Source: Candidatus Poseidoniaceae archaeon (GTDB lineage: Archaea; Thermoplasmatota; Poseidoniia; Poseidoniales; Poseidoniaceae). From it: a stretch of DNA of 24,192 nucleotides. The first letter of the stretch is position 1. Each line of letters starts with the position of its first letter. The translations under genes and the position numbers were made by a program. The notes beneath the pieces are model-generated. The model was given only the letters and a program-made list of their open reading frames with translations. It had not been told where the DNA came from and did no database searches. The DNA is taken from assembly GCA_022424925.1 (NCBI GenBank), contig JAKMGM010000035.1:1-24192 (forward strand). Direction: 5' to 3'. Of this stretch, positions 1 to 6,807 are shown in pieces.

Positions 1-754
1 ATGTTACACCAGCCACACATGTAACATCATGACCGTGCCGGTGAAGGTCGTCAGCCAGAGCAAAACCAGTTGAACCTGAACTCGTATTTTGGACATACCG
101 AATATCATCGATTGGTGATTGTGTTGAACCTAATGTGATGACGACATCCTTTCGATTCGGCTTTTGATGATTCATATGGTGTGCAAAACGGGCAACAATT
201 TCCTCATGGTGAGGCGTTTTACGCTTTCCTTCTTCCTCGTTTCCCCAAACAACTTCAATGCCGTGCTTTCGAACTTCATTGACAATATCATCAGTAACGG
301 GGTCTTTTGCCAAATCCATGTGCATACTCGGTACCATCATGACAGGACAGTCCCGACTCCGTGCGACACTGAGTGCCATCATGAGTGGGCCATGCTGCAA
401 CCCGTGAACGAAACTTGCCATTGTGTCGCGTGTTGCAGGCGCAACCAAGACGCCATCAACTTCGTTGAGTACATCCATGTTTCCATCCCAGTCGGTAATC
501 ACCTCACCCTGTGTCGCCCATTCAACAGCCAGTGGTGTGATGATACGCTGTGCTGAATGAGTGAGTGCTACCCGTACATCAGCTCCATGTCGACGTAATT
601 CTCGTCCAAGCCGAACGGTGTCGACGGCGGCAATTCCACCCGAGACTCCGAGTAATACGGTGCGCCCAGCGAGGCTTTGCCCTCGCTGTTCAACATCGGT
701 ATCGCGTATCGCCATATGCGCTCCGAATACGGCATCCATCAAGACTTCTTCCAT
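1..754 (-). CDS. coaBC: Phosphopantothenoylcysteine decarboxylase / phosphopantothenate-cysteine ligase, 5' part
   Basis: This is a bifunctional coenzyme A biosynthesis enzyme, of which about 251 N-terminal codons are present. The gene continues past the left edge of the window. The flavin-binding CoaC half starts near residue 30 (TVLLGVSGGIAAVDTVRLG) and includes VLVAPATRDTM, the position of the usual PATANT motif. The CoaB ligase half begins near residue 205 with VVITLGSTQSPIDDIRYVQ and the NTSSGSTG nucleotide-binding motif. The ATG at 754 is the first possible in-frame ATG after an upstream stop; methionines at codons 6 and 14 are alternatives. No Shine-Dalgarno sequence is visible, so the mRNA may be leaderless. 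The gene is divergent from the small membrane protein at 813. Several CoaC catalytic residues look substituted (see findings). Family assignment is firm; activity of the decarboxylase half is uncertain. Confidence 0.88.
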   Translation of the reverse strand, partial: MEEVLMDAVFGAHMAIRDTDVEQRGQSLAGRTVLLGVSGGIAAVDTVRLGRELRRHGADVRVALTHSAQRIITPLAVEWATQGEVITDWDGNMDVLNEVDGVLVAPATRDTMASFVHGLQHGPLMMALSVARSRDCPVMMVPSMHMDLAKDPVTDDIVNEVRKHGIEVVWGNEEEGKRKTPHHEEIVARFAHHMNHQKPNRKDVVITLGSTQSPIDDIRYVQNTSSGSTGFALADDLHRHGHDVTCVAGVT

Positions 755-812
755 TGAAATGTGTCCGGATGGTCGAGCAATGATTCAAACGCAATGGGGC
801 ACTGGACACATT

Positions 813-1436
813 ATGGCAGACCGTGGTGACGAGATGGTCGTTGCTGGAATGCGACCATACCAGATGGCCGACCAAACCAATCCCTATCTGCGGTTGCACC
901 GCGGCGTCACGTTTGTTTTGTTCGTAGACGGTTTGGTTTTACTGTTCATCGGCTCGCAATTTGCACGTTATCTCCCCGCTCAACTCGAGAGTTTGACCGT
1001 TGGCGTTCTGGCCGCTTTCCTCATCGCTATTTGGTTTGGCTACCGTAGGCGCGCTAGCAGTGCCTACTGGCCTGGTGCAGCGGTGATTGGACTCGCTGGC
1101 GCTTTTTTCGGTATCAATGCCCTGATGTCGCTGTACGGTGTGTTGACGGGTGATATGAGTTATCTTCTGTGGATGTTTTTGTTCACCTGGGCCACCTTTG
1201 GTTCCGCTCGACGCTCTCTTTCGCATCTTCATCCCTCGTACAAGAACGCCTATTTTGGTCGTTCAGAATCATTCCAGAACATCGAAATGGCGCCAGGTGA
1301 GATGCTGGCAGCCTGTCCACATTGCATGGCGATTCTGGCCATTCGGCCAGATTTGCTCAACGCCAAGGATACATGCCCGTATTGCAGTCTTTCGCTTGTG
1401 AGTGAACACCTTGCATCGAAGCATGAAGAAGAGTGA
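813..1436 (+). CDS. Membrane protein with C-terminal zinc ribbon, function unknown
   Basis: The product is about 207 residues. It has four likely transmembrane segments (around TFVLFVDGLVLLFIGSQFA, LTVGVLAAFLIAIWFGY, WPGAAVIGLAGAFFGINAL and YLLWMFLFTWATFG). A cytoplasmic-looking C-terminal tail carries two CxxC knuckles, CPHC and CPYC, about 20 residues apart, which suggests a zinc ribbon. I do not recognise a specific family. The open frame extends upstream to 561, but that part overlaps coaBC on the other strand and is not protein-like. Start candidates are 780, 813 and 834; the last has a GGTGA four bases upstream. I chose 813 as a compromise, and the first seven codons are uncertain. The gene converges with srp54. 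Confidence 0.7.
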   Translation: MADRGDEMVVAGMRPYQMADQTNPYLRLHRGVTFVLFVDGLVLLFIGSQFARYLPAQLESLTVGVLAAFLIAIWFGYRRRASSAYWPGAAVIGLAGAFFGINALMSLYGVLTGDMSYLLWMFLFTWATFGSARRSLSHLHPSYKNAYFGRSESFQNIEMAPGEMLAACPHCMAILAIRPDLLNAKDTCPYCSLSLVSEHLASKHEEE

Positions 1437-1456
1437 ACTCTGCTGTCGCATGCATT

Positions 1457-1485
1457 GTTCAAGTTGTGCAGATGAAGGTTTGAAC
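1457..1485. repeat. Short inverted repeat between convergent genes
   Basis: GTTCAA at 1457-1462 is the exact reverse complement of TTGAAC at 1480-1485, with 17 bases between. It lies in the 74-base gap between two convergent genes and could form a weak hairpin in either transcript. A six-base arm can arise by chance, and no T-tract follows it. Confidence 0.25.
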
Positions 1486-1510
1486 TCAGATCAGTATGCT
1501 GTTGCCGTGA

Positions 1511-2791
1511 TTACATACCGAATGATGTGGGGTCAATATCCATGTCGCCCTCTTTCATCATCTTGCGCATCTGCTTGTTGAGTTTCCTGTTGCCGCCCAT
1601 TCCCTTCATCATCTTACGAGAACGGTTCCACTGGGCTATGAGTTCACGGACATCTTTTTCTCGAACACCGGCGCCTCGAGCAACACGACGTATTCGGTCG
1701 GCCTTGATTTTCGCAGGCTCGTTCTTTTCCCATGCAGTCATGCTATCCATAATGGTCCGGTAACGGTCAAGATTCCCCTGCATTGCTTCTTTCTGTCCTT
1801 TGGACATAGCACCCATTCCTCCAAGCATGTTGCCTGGCAGGAACGACATGAGTTTGTCAATCGTGCCAACCTTGGACATCATTTCCATTTGCTTATACAT
1901 GTCGTTCAGTGTGAATCTTCCACTCATCAACCGTTGCGTGAGGCGCATGGCTTCTTCTTCATCCATGTCTTCGGGTGCTAAATCAATGAGACCCTGAATA
2001 TCACCCATTCCCAGCAGACGAGAAATGAAACGGTCGGATTCGAATTTCTCCAAATCGGGGACATTCTCACCCGTACCGATGTGGACAATAGGAGCACCTG
2101 TGGCCGCTACTGCAGACAAAGCCCCACCACCCCGGGCGGTTCCGTCAAGTTTCGTTATGACAATGCCGGTCACACCGGCGAGCGTGTGGAACGAAGCAGC
2201 GACAGGACCTGCAGCCTGGCCTACCTGTGCATCGATAACCAACCAGCGCTCGCTCGCACGCGTGATGGATGAAATCTGTTCGAGCTCATCGACCAATTCT
2301 TGGTCGAGCTGGTGGCGGCCTGCCGTGTCAACAATCACTAAATCAGCTGCTGCACACGCAGCCAAACCGTTGCGAACAATGGTGGGGGCATCTTTGGTTT
2401 CTGGTTCACCGTACACCTGCACGCTTGAATCTTCAAGCAATTGAGAAAGTTGAGCGTACGCACCAGGACGGTGCACGTCCGCTTCGATAACAGCGACGCG
2501 CAATCCGTGTTTTTTACGGTACCACTCAGCGAGTTTAGCGGTCGTTGTTGTTTTTCCTTGACCGTACAATCCAACCAGCAGAAGTGTAGCGCCGTGCGGT
2601 TGGAATTGATGTGCAGGGCCAAGCATACGTACCAATTCTGTGTAGAGAATATTCATTGCGTGGGTTTGAAGGGTGAGACCTGGACGTGGCTCTTCTTCAA
2701 GGAGACGAGCTTCCAATTTCTCGACCAAGTCTTTGGTTTGGCGCACGTTAAAATCTGCCTCTTGGAGGGCTCTTCGAAGACTCCGAGTCAT
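1511..2791 (-). CDS. srp54: Signal recognition particle GTPase SRP54 (uninterrupted part)
   Basis: SRP54 binds signal sequences and 7S RNA and delivers ribosomes to the membrane through its GTPase cycle with FtsY. The 426-residue frame contains the rest of the N domain (RRALQEADFNV) and a G domain. In the G domain, G1 is GLYGQGKTTT (residues 74-83), followed by DVHRPGAYAQL, DTAGRHQ and TKLDGTARGGGALSA. A methionine-rich M domain has the RNA-binding stretch RRVARGAGVREKDVRELI. The frame begins at an ATG that lacks a Shine-Dalgarno and is too short at its N-terminus for the family. The missing first helix is encoded in the same frame just upstream (2804-2881) but is separated by a TAA at 2801-2803. 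It is the second gene after get3, with 41 bases between get3's stop and the upstream ATG at 2881. Confidence 0.93.
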   Translation of the reverse strand: MTRSLRRALQEADFNVRQTKDLVEKLEARLLEEEPRPGLTLQTHAMNILYTELVRMLGPAHQFQPHGATLLLVGLYGQGKTTTTAKLAEWYRKKHGLRVAVIEADVHRPGAYAQLSQLLEDSSVQVYGEPETKDAPTIVRNGLAACAAADLVIVDTAGRHQLDQELVDELEQISSITRASERWLVIDAQVGQAAGPVAASFHTLAGVTGIVITKLDGTARGGGALSAVAATGAPIVHIGTGENVPDLEKFESDRFISRLLGMGDIQGLIDLAPEDMDEEEAMRLTQRLMSGRFTLNDMYKQMEMMSKVGTIDKLMSFLPGNMLGGMGAMSKGQKEAMQGNLDRYRTIMDSMTAWEKNEPAKIKADRIRRVARGAGVREKDVRELIAQWNRSRKMMKGMGGNRKLNKQMRKMMKEGDMDIDPTSFGM

Positions 2792-2800
2792 TTCACGAAG

Positions 2801-2881
2801 TTATTCTTCATCCAACTTACGCTTGTTCATCAGCAACCCGATTGAGCGAAAAATACCTCGCGAGAGGCCTTCGAGTGCCAT
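2801..2881 (-). other. Severed N-terminal codons of srp54 ending in an in-frame TAA
   Basis: Starting at the ATG at 2881, in the same frame as srp54, 26 codons begin MALEGLSRGIFRSIGLL and end KRKLDEE. They are followed by TAA (2801-2803) and then LREMTRSLRRALQEADFNV, which is the main srp54 frame. Archaeal SRP54 proteins normally start with M-(V/A)-L-(D/E)-x-L and run through this helix into the DVNV-type motif, so this segment is clearly the genuine N-terminus. Reading through the stop would give 456 residues, a normal family length. One base change (to CAA, GAA or AAA) would restore the frame. Confidence 0.85.
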
Positions 2882-2922
2882 GACTTTGCGTAGCGGCTAT
2901 ACCATTTCAACCCACCCATCGT

Positions 2923-4194
2923 TCACGATGAGTTTTCTATGTCAAAAAGGGGTATGTCGAGTCGAAGGACGTCGTTTTCCAGTTTCGCTTTGACTTGGCT
3001 GGCCTTAGTCGGTACCGAGGTTTCTACTACTCGCTCACGGCCGTTCAACCCGACAAAAAGAACGCCTTCGTTACTGCGTAGGGACAATTCATCGCGATTA
3101 ATGCCGGGGTAGTGGAGATAAATCCGCTCGACATCATCATGAAATTCTCTCTTCATCCCTCGATGTATCGAATGTTCAAGCATAGAACCTACCGAGTGCG
3201 GTCCCAATTCATCACTGAGGGTTTGAACATCGCCATACAAACGCAGACCAACATTGCGCAGTTGTTCGAGTCCAACCACTTCATCATCCAAGAGTTCCAT
3301 TGTCGCAATATCGACGCTTTCAAGTTGTGTACGCAATGATTCTATGCGTTCCAGTTCTGCTTGGCGCCGGTTTTTCAAAAAGGGGTGTTCAAATTCTGGA
3401 GTTACGCGGTTAACCAAACAGTTCGGAACCGGTAGTTTGTATTCCGACAGCGATTGATGGGCGCGGAGGGTCTCGTTAATGCCCATTCGTTCGGGAATCG
3501 TCACGAGTGTGAACGACGTCAAGTCCGGATTCGACAGGACCCTTCGCACATGCAACACGCGACGGCGAAAACGTTCAAGTTCCTCTTTCATAGATTCGCT
3601 TTCTTTTCGACCGAACAGCATTGAGCGCAGACCGCCGGAGACCCGCATCATGCGGATGATTTTATCCGACCAGTTTTCAATCAATTCAGGTAGCGAGAGG
3701 AAGCGTAGTGTGTGGCCAGTTGGTGCGGTGTCGAACACAATAACATCCCATGTAGGGTCTTCAACATGACGAAGCAGTTCATCAAATGCCAGCGCCTCAT
3801 CAAGACCAGGTATCACCATGTCAGAGGTTTGCACCTCTGAACGCATGTCTTCCATTTCGTTCTTTGCGTTGGCATCGAGCATCATACTCAGGCCACCAAG
3901 GCCACCCATCCCACCTCCGGAACCCAAGCCGTTCATCATCTCGCCAAGTTTTGGTAACACCGAGGATATTTTCGATTCGGGGTCCATTTCAAGACCATAC
4001 AGTCCATCGACACCTTCAATCGGTGTTGGCATTGAGCCAATTTCGACGCCAAGCGAGTCCGATGTAGAATGTGCAGGGTCGCTTGAAACAAGGAGAACGC
4101 GCAGTCCTGAGTCGGCAAGCCAAACTGCTGTTGCGGCGGAAGTTGTTGTCTTACCAACACCACCTTTACCACCAAACAAGAGCAAGCGTGCCAT
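2923..4194 (-). CDS. get3: Get3/ArsA-family ATPase with C-terminal HSP20-like domain
   Basis: This is a cytosolic deviant-Walker ATPase of 423 residues. In archaea the family is thought to chaperone tail-anchored or other hydrophobic proteins. Visible motifs are P-loop GKGGVGKT (residues 9-16) with the signature lysine, switch I DPAHSTSD (39-46) and switch II DTAPTGHTLRFLSLP (155-169). PGLDEALAF (129-137) lies in the client-binding helical subdomain. A Gly/Met-rich stretch at about 86-106 precedes it, where Get3 proteins have a variable hydrophobic insert. The last ~65 residues (from YLHYPGINRDEL) form a small beta domain of the ArsA_HSP20 type. The paired metal-binding CxxC of eukaryotic Get3 is absent. 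The start is supported by a strong GGAGGAG. It leads a two-gene unit with srp54. Confidence 0.92.
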   Translation of the reverse strand: MARLLLFGGKGGVGKTTTSAATAVWLADSGLRVLLVSSDPAHSTSDSLGVEIGSMPTPIEGVDGLYGLEMDPESKISSVLPKLGEMMNGLGSGGGMGGLGGLSMMLDANAKNEMEDMRSEVQTSDMVIPGLDEALAFDELLRHVEDPTWDVIVFDTAPTGHTLRFLSLPELIENWSDKIIRMMRVSGGLRSMLFGRKESESMKEELERFRRRVLHVRRVLSNPDLTSFTLVTIPERMGINETLRAHQSLSEYKLPVPNCLVNRVTPEFEHPFLKNRRQAELERIESLRTQLESVDIATMELLDDEVVGLEQLRNVGLRLYGDVQTLSDELGPHSVGSMLEHSIHRGMKREFHDDVERIYLHYPGINRDELSLRSNEGVLFVGLNGRERVVETSVPTKASQVKAKLENDVLRLDIPLFDIENSS

Positions 4195-4196
4195 AT

Positions 4197-4203
4197 CTCC
4201 TCC
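4197..4203 (-). promoter_or_regulatory. Strong Shine-Dalgarno site of get3
   Basis: On the minus strand GGAGGAG lies just upstream of the get3 ATG, with the GGAGG core four bases away. It is the best ribosome binding site in the window and fixes the get3 start. Most other genes here have a weak site or none. Confidence 0.75.
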
Positions 4204-4283
4204 AACCTGTCACAGTCTTTGAATACGACCCTTCGCAAGTAAAGAGGCAACGACTTGATGAATGAAAACAAAACCCACAGGGT

Positions 4284-5069
4284 ATGGCCTCGTTCTTGCT
4301 GTTCCAGTTGGCCAGCGTTTCCGCCCTAGTCGGTATGACTTTGGGTTGGCGGGGGGTCATGACCCGCTACTCGGGATTCTACGATCTTCCCACCGCTTGG
4401 AGTAACGTGTTTTGGGGAATTTTAGTCGGTGGTTTTTACGGTTCGATGACACATAATTTCATTTTGGTACCCTACCTTGAGCAGGCGCTCATCGACGAGC
4501 AGGCTGCTGTTGTCAACCCGCTTAACCTGTTGCTGCTGTGCCTTATGGCTTCTGTGGCCGTTCATCTCCTCCTCCGACGAGACCGTGTTCGAAAAGGCAG
4601 TTCGCAACCGACCAGCGGATGGGCACTTGGTCTGGCCATAGGAGGGATGCTGGCGATGGTTTTCATACTGTCTATCCTTCAATCGTTCACGCTCGACCTG
4701 AGCATGGTGATTTCCATCGTTTGCTTGGCACTGTTCGGGCCACGGTGTGAGGCATTGATTACTTCATTCCAGGGTCACCTCATGCTTCAAGGAAAACGCT
4801 GGGGTGCCGTTCTTCGAGGCACCTTTTGGAGATGCGCTTACGTGGTCATGTTCGCATTTGCTGTGGTGAACATTTCAGCGTGGGTATTCATCATTCCTGC
4901 AACACTTCTTTTCAACCGTTCATCAGAGTCTTGGATTTGGGATTCGATACCAAAGGAAGGCAAAAAGCGCCTGCGTAAAATTTGGGCGAGAAACGCCCGC
5001 GAAGCCCTTTCGAAATCAACCGGTCGCCCTTCTTCGGACATGGACGGCTTGAAGGAAGCCGAAGAATAA
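4284..5069 (+). CDS. Six-helix membrane protein, function unknown
   Basis: This 261-residue protein has about six hydrophobic segments: residues 2-22, 39-55 (WSNVFWGILVGGFYGSM), 78-97 (NPLNLLLLCLMASVAVHLLL), 112-133, 140-153 and 192-216. A basic then acidic C-terminal tail (KEGKKRLRKIWARNAREAL onward) probably lies in the cytoplasm. I recognise no enzyme motif or family. It is divergent from get3 with an 89-base gap. The TGase-like gene follows 126 bases downstream in the same direction. No convincing Shine-Dalgarno precedes the ATG. Confidence 0.72.
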   Translation: MASFLLFQLASVSALVGMTLGWRGVMTRYSGFYDLPTAWSNVFWGILVGGFYGSMTHNFILVPYLEQALIDEQAAVVNPLNLLLLCLMASVAVHLLLRRDRVRKGSSQPTSGWALGLAIGGMLAMVFILSILQSFTLDLSMVISIVCLALFGPRCEALITSFQGHLMLQGKRWGAVLRGTFWRCAYVVMFAFAVVNISAWVFIIPATLLFNRSSESWIWDSIPKEGKKRLRKIWARNAREALSKSTGRPSSDMDGLKEAEE

Positions 5070-5167
5070 AAGTCAGTAGTTACTTACTCGTTGTATGTGC
5101 CTTTATTGTTCGTTATTTTTACGGACAGTGACAAATAAGCATTGCCGGGGTATTCCGCACACAAGCG

Positions 5168-5175
5168 TTATACAA
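5168..5175 (+). promoter_or_regulatory. Candidate TATA box of the transglutaminase-trkA-trkH operon
   Basis: TTATACAA is centred about 25 bases before the ATG at 5196. That is the spacing expected if transcription starts at or next to the start codon, giving a leaderless mRNA. A T-rich stretch (TTATTTTTA, ~5113-5121) upstream could end the preceding transcript. This is pattern-based only. Confidence 0.35.
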
Positions 5176-5195
5176 CGTCGGCCAAACCATCATCC

Positions 5196-6803
5196 ATGGG
5201 TTCCTGCCCCTACTGTCAGAGTGTCACCTATGCCGGTGACACCATTTGCTACTCGTGTGGCAGGATTTTAGCGAATATTCGCTCGGACAAATTCGCCATG
5301 GAACAGCAATTCCACAGAGGCAGTCTTGATACGACCTACAAGATGACACGCAATCCTACAGCAGGTGGCGTGGTACAATCTCACACGGGTCGCACGGTCA
5401 ACCTGATGAAGAACCGCCGAAACAAATCTCGGCACCTTGTCCTGTTGGTACTGGTCACTTTCTTTATGCTGGCACCACAGGTGCAGGAAAATGTGTTTGA
5501 GAAGTGGGCGCCAGGTTTGCGAGAATACGTGATGCTCTTGCCAGCTCCATACCACATCTACCCGAATGAGGCAACATTCACTGTTGCGAAAACTGTTGTT
5601 TTCACCAACAATCAGTTCGATGGATGGGCGTTTGAAGATGTCTTAATCCCGCTTGACATTCACTCGCTAACGGGTGAAAGTTCCGACTACCAATATACCA
5701 ACGGAGAACCTGCCCGTTCGACTACTGCCTTGCAAGAAGTCCTTGGTTTGACACTGCTTTTCCAGTCTGGCAGCCAATCTGTGGACGATTTTGTAGCGAT
5801 TCCCACCAATGGCTCCACTGTGTCGTACGAAAATCGAATCACCACTTCCAATGGTCACTCAGTATGGTGGCCTGAAGTTGATTCGACAGACAACCGGTCA
5901 TGCCCTATTGCTCTATGTGTCAAGATGGAACTTGCACTTGCCCCCAACGAGATTGCTTCATACTCGTTCCAAGCGACGGTAAAAAGCACCTCATACTCGT
6001 GGTGGGATGGCACGCGGGTCGACACACGTATTGCAGGCATTTCAGATGGTATCAACATCGAAAACAGCGGAACCTTTGATGACATCGCCTTTCGTGGTGG
6101 GGGACAAAAATCGGACGATTTCACCCTGCCGCAATGGTACGACCGTGGTGCAAGTAACGGCATCAACCACGGATATGCCATAAATGCACAAAATGATTTG
6201 ATTACACAAACTGCTTCGCTCATCAGCGCAAGTTTACCTGAGGGGCGCTCGAACAATGCGTACGCTTATTCTCGTGCCGTGTTCGATTACCTGCATGAGC
6301 ACGTAACCTACGATAAGGAAGCACCAGACCCCGCTCGAAGCGGACCGGCGTGTCTTGAGGCAAAGACGGGTGACTGTGATGAGCAAACCAATGCGTTTTT
6401 GTCGCTTCTAAGGGTCAAGAACATTCCTGGTTGGTATGTGTTCGGGGCTCTTACAGACGGTTTGAATTTTGAAGAATGGGAAGGACATGGTTGGGGCTAT
6501 ATTCTTCTTCCAATGAGCGAGTCGTGGTGCGCTTCAAAATCGATTGTTCTCGATTCATGTTTCGTTGAAGCCTCGGTCGACGTCGTCAACAACAAGTGGT
6601 TGCTTCACACACCAAATGCGTACATTTCATGGATCGAAGAACCCGACATGACGGGCGACTCACTTCGAGCGTACTACTCTCCTGGCCAGTATTCAAATGG
6701 AGTCGGTACGGACAGAACCCCACCGGTGTATTCTACAGTCGGTGATGTCGACACGAAGGGCGGAAAATATCAGGTTAAAATCCTCGAAGAGTGGCTAAGG
6801 TGA
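5196..6803 (+). CDS. Zinc-ribbon, membrane-anchored transglutaminase-like protein
   Basis: This 535-residue protein has an N-terminal zinc ribbon (CPYC at residues 4-7 and CYSC at 18-21). A transmembrane helix follows at about 80-97 (HLVLLVLVTFFMLAP), then a large, probably extracytoplasmic region. The C-terminal part has a transglutaminase-like cysteine-protease core: C394 in GDCDEQTNAF, H431 in EGHGWGYILLP and D453 in SIVLDSCF, spaced as a Cys-His-Asp triad. Such domains can act as peptidases or crosslinkers; the substrate is unknown. The frame can be extended to a TTG at 5142, but the ATG at 5196 starts directly before the ribbon and has a TATA-like element at the right distance. Its TGA forms part of the ribosome binding site of trkA, so the two are translationally linked. 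Confidence 0.8.
   Translation: MGSCPYCQSVTYAGDTICYSCGRILANIRSDKFAMEQQFHRGSLDTTYKMTRNPTAGGVVQSHTGRTVNLMKNRRNKSRHLVLLVLVTFFMLAPQVQENVFEKWAPGLREYVMLLPAPYHIYPNEATFTVAKTVVFTNNQFDGWAFEDVLIPLDIHSLTGESSDYQYTNGEPARSTTALQEVLGLTLLFQSGSQSVDDFVAIPTNGSTVSYENRITTSNGHSVWWPEVDSTDNRSCPIALCVKMELALAPNEIASYSFQATVKSTSYSWWDGTRVDTRIAGISDGINIENSGTFDDIAFRGGGQKSDDFTLPQWYDRGASNGINHGYAINAQNDLITQTASLISASLPEGRSNNAYAYSRAVFDYLHEHVTYDKEAPDPARSGPACLEAKTGDCDEQTNAFLSLLRVKNIPGWYVFGALTDGLNFEEWEGHGWGYILLPMSESWCASKSIVLDSCFVEASVDVVNNKWLLHTPNAYISWIEEPDMTGDSLRAYYSPGQYSNGVGTDRTPPVYSTVGDVDTKGGKYQVKILEEWLR
6799..6803 (+). promoter_or_regulatory. Shine-Dalgarno site of trkA overlapping the upstream stop
   Basis: GGTGA lies four bases upstream of the trkA ATG, and its TGA is the stop codon of the preceding gene. 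This arrangement suggests coupled translation. Confidence 0.6.
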
Positions 6804-6807
6804 TACT

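Noticed and set aside
164..556. 130-codon plus-strand open frame
   Set aside because: It lies fully antisense to coaBC, whose translation carries recognisable motifs.
561..812. Open frame extending the zinc-ribbon membrane protein upstream to 561
   Set aside because: It overlaps the 5' end of coaBC on the other strand, and its translation is rich in Arg/Ser/Pro with no protein-like pattern.
2801..2803. Recoding of the srp54 stop by pyrrolysine or selenocysteine
   Set aside because: The codon is TAA; pyrrolysine uses TAG and selenocysteine uses TGA, so neither known system applies.
2025..2845. Plus-strand open frames of up to 139 codons over srp54
   Set aside because: They are antisense to a clear SRP54 reading frame and show no motif of their own.
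5142..5195. TTG start for the transglutaminase-like gene
   Set aside because: An ATG at 5196 lies directly before the zinc ribbon with a TATA-like element at leaderless spacing; the extra 18 residues have no recognisable feature.
5070..5195. Possible tRNA or small RNA in the 126-base gap
   Set aside because: No cloverleaf or stable stem could be read; only a T-tract and a TATA-like element are visible.
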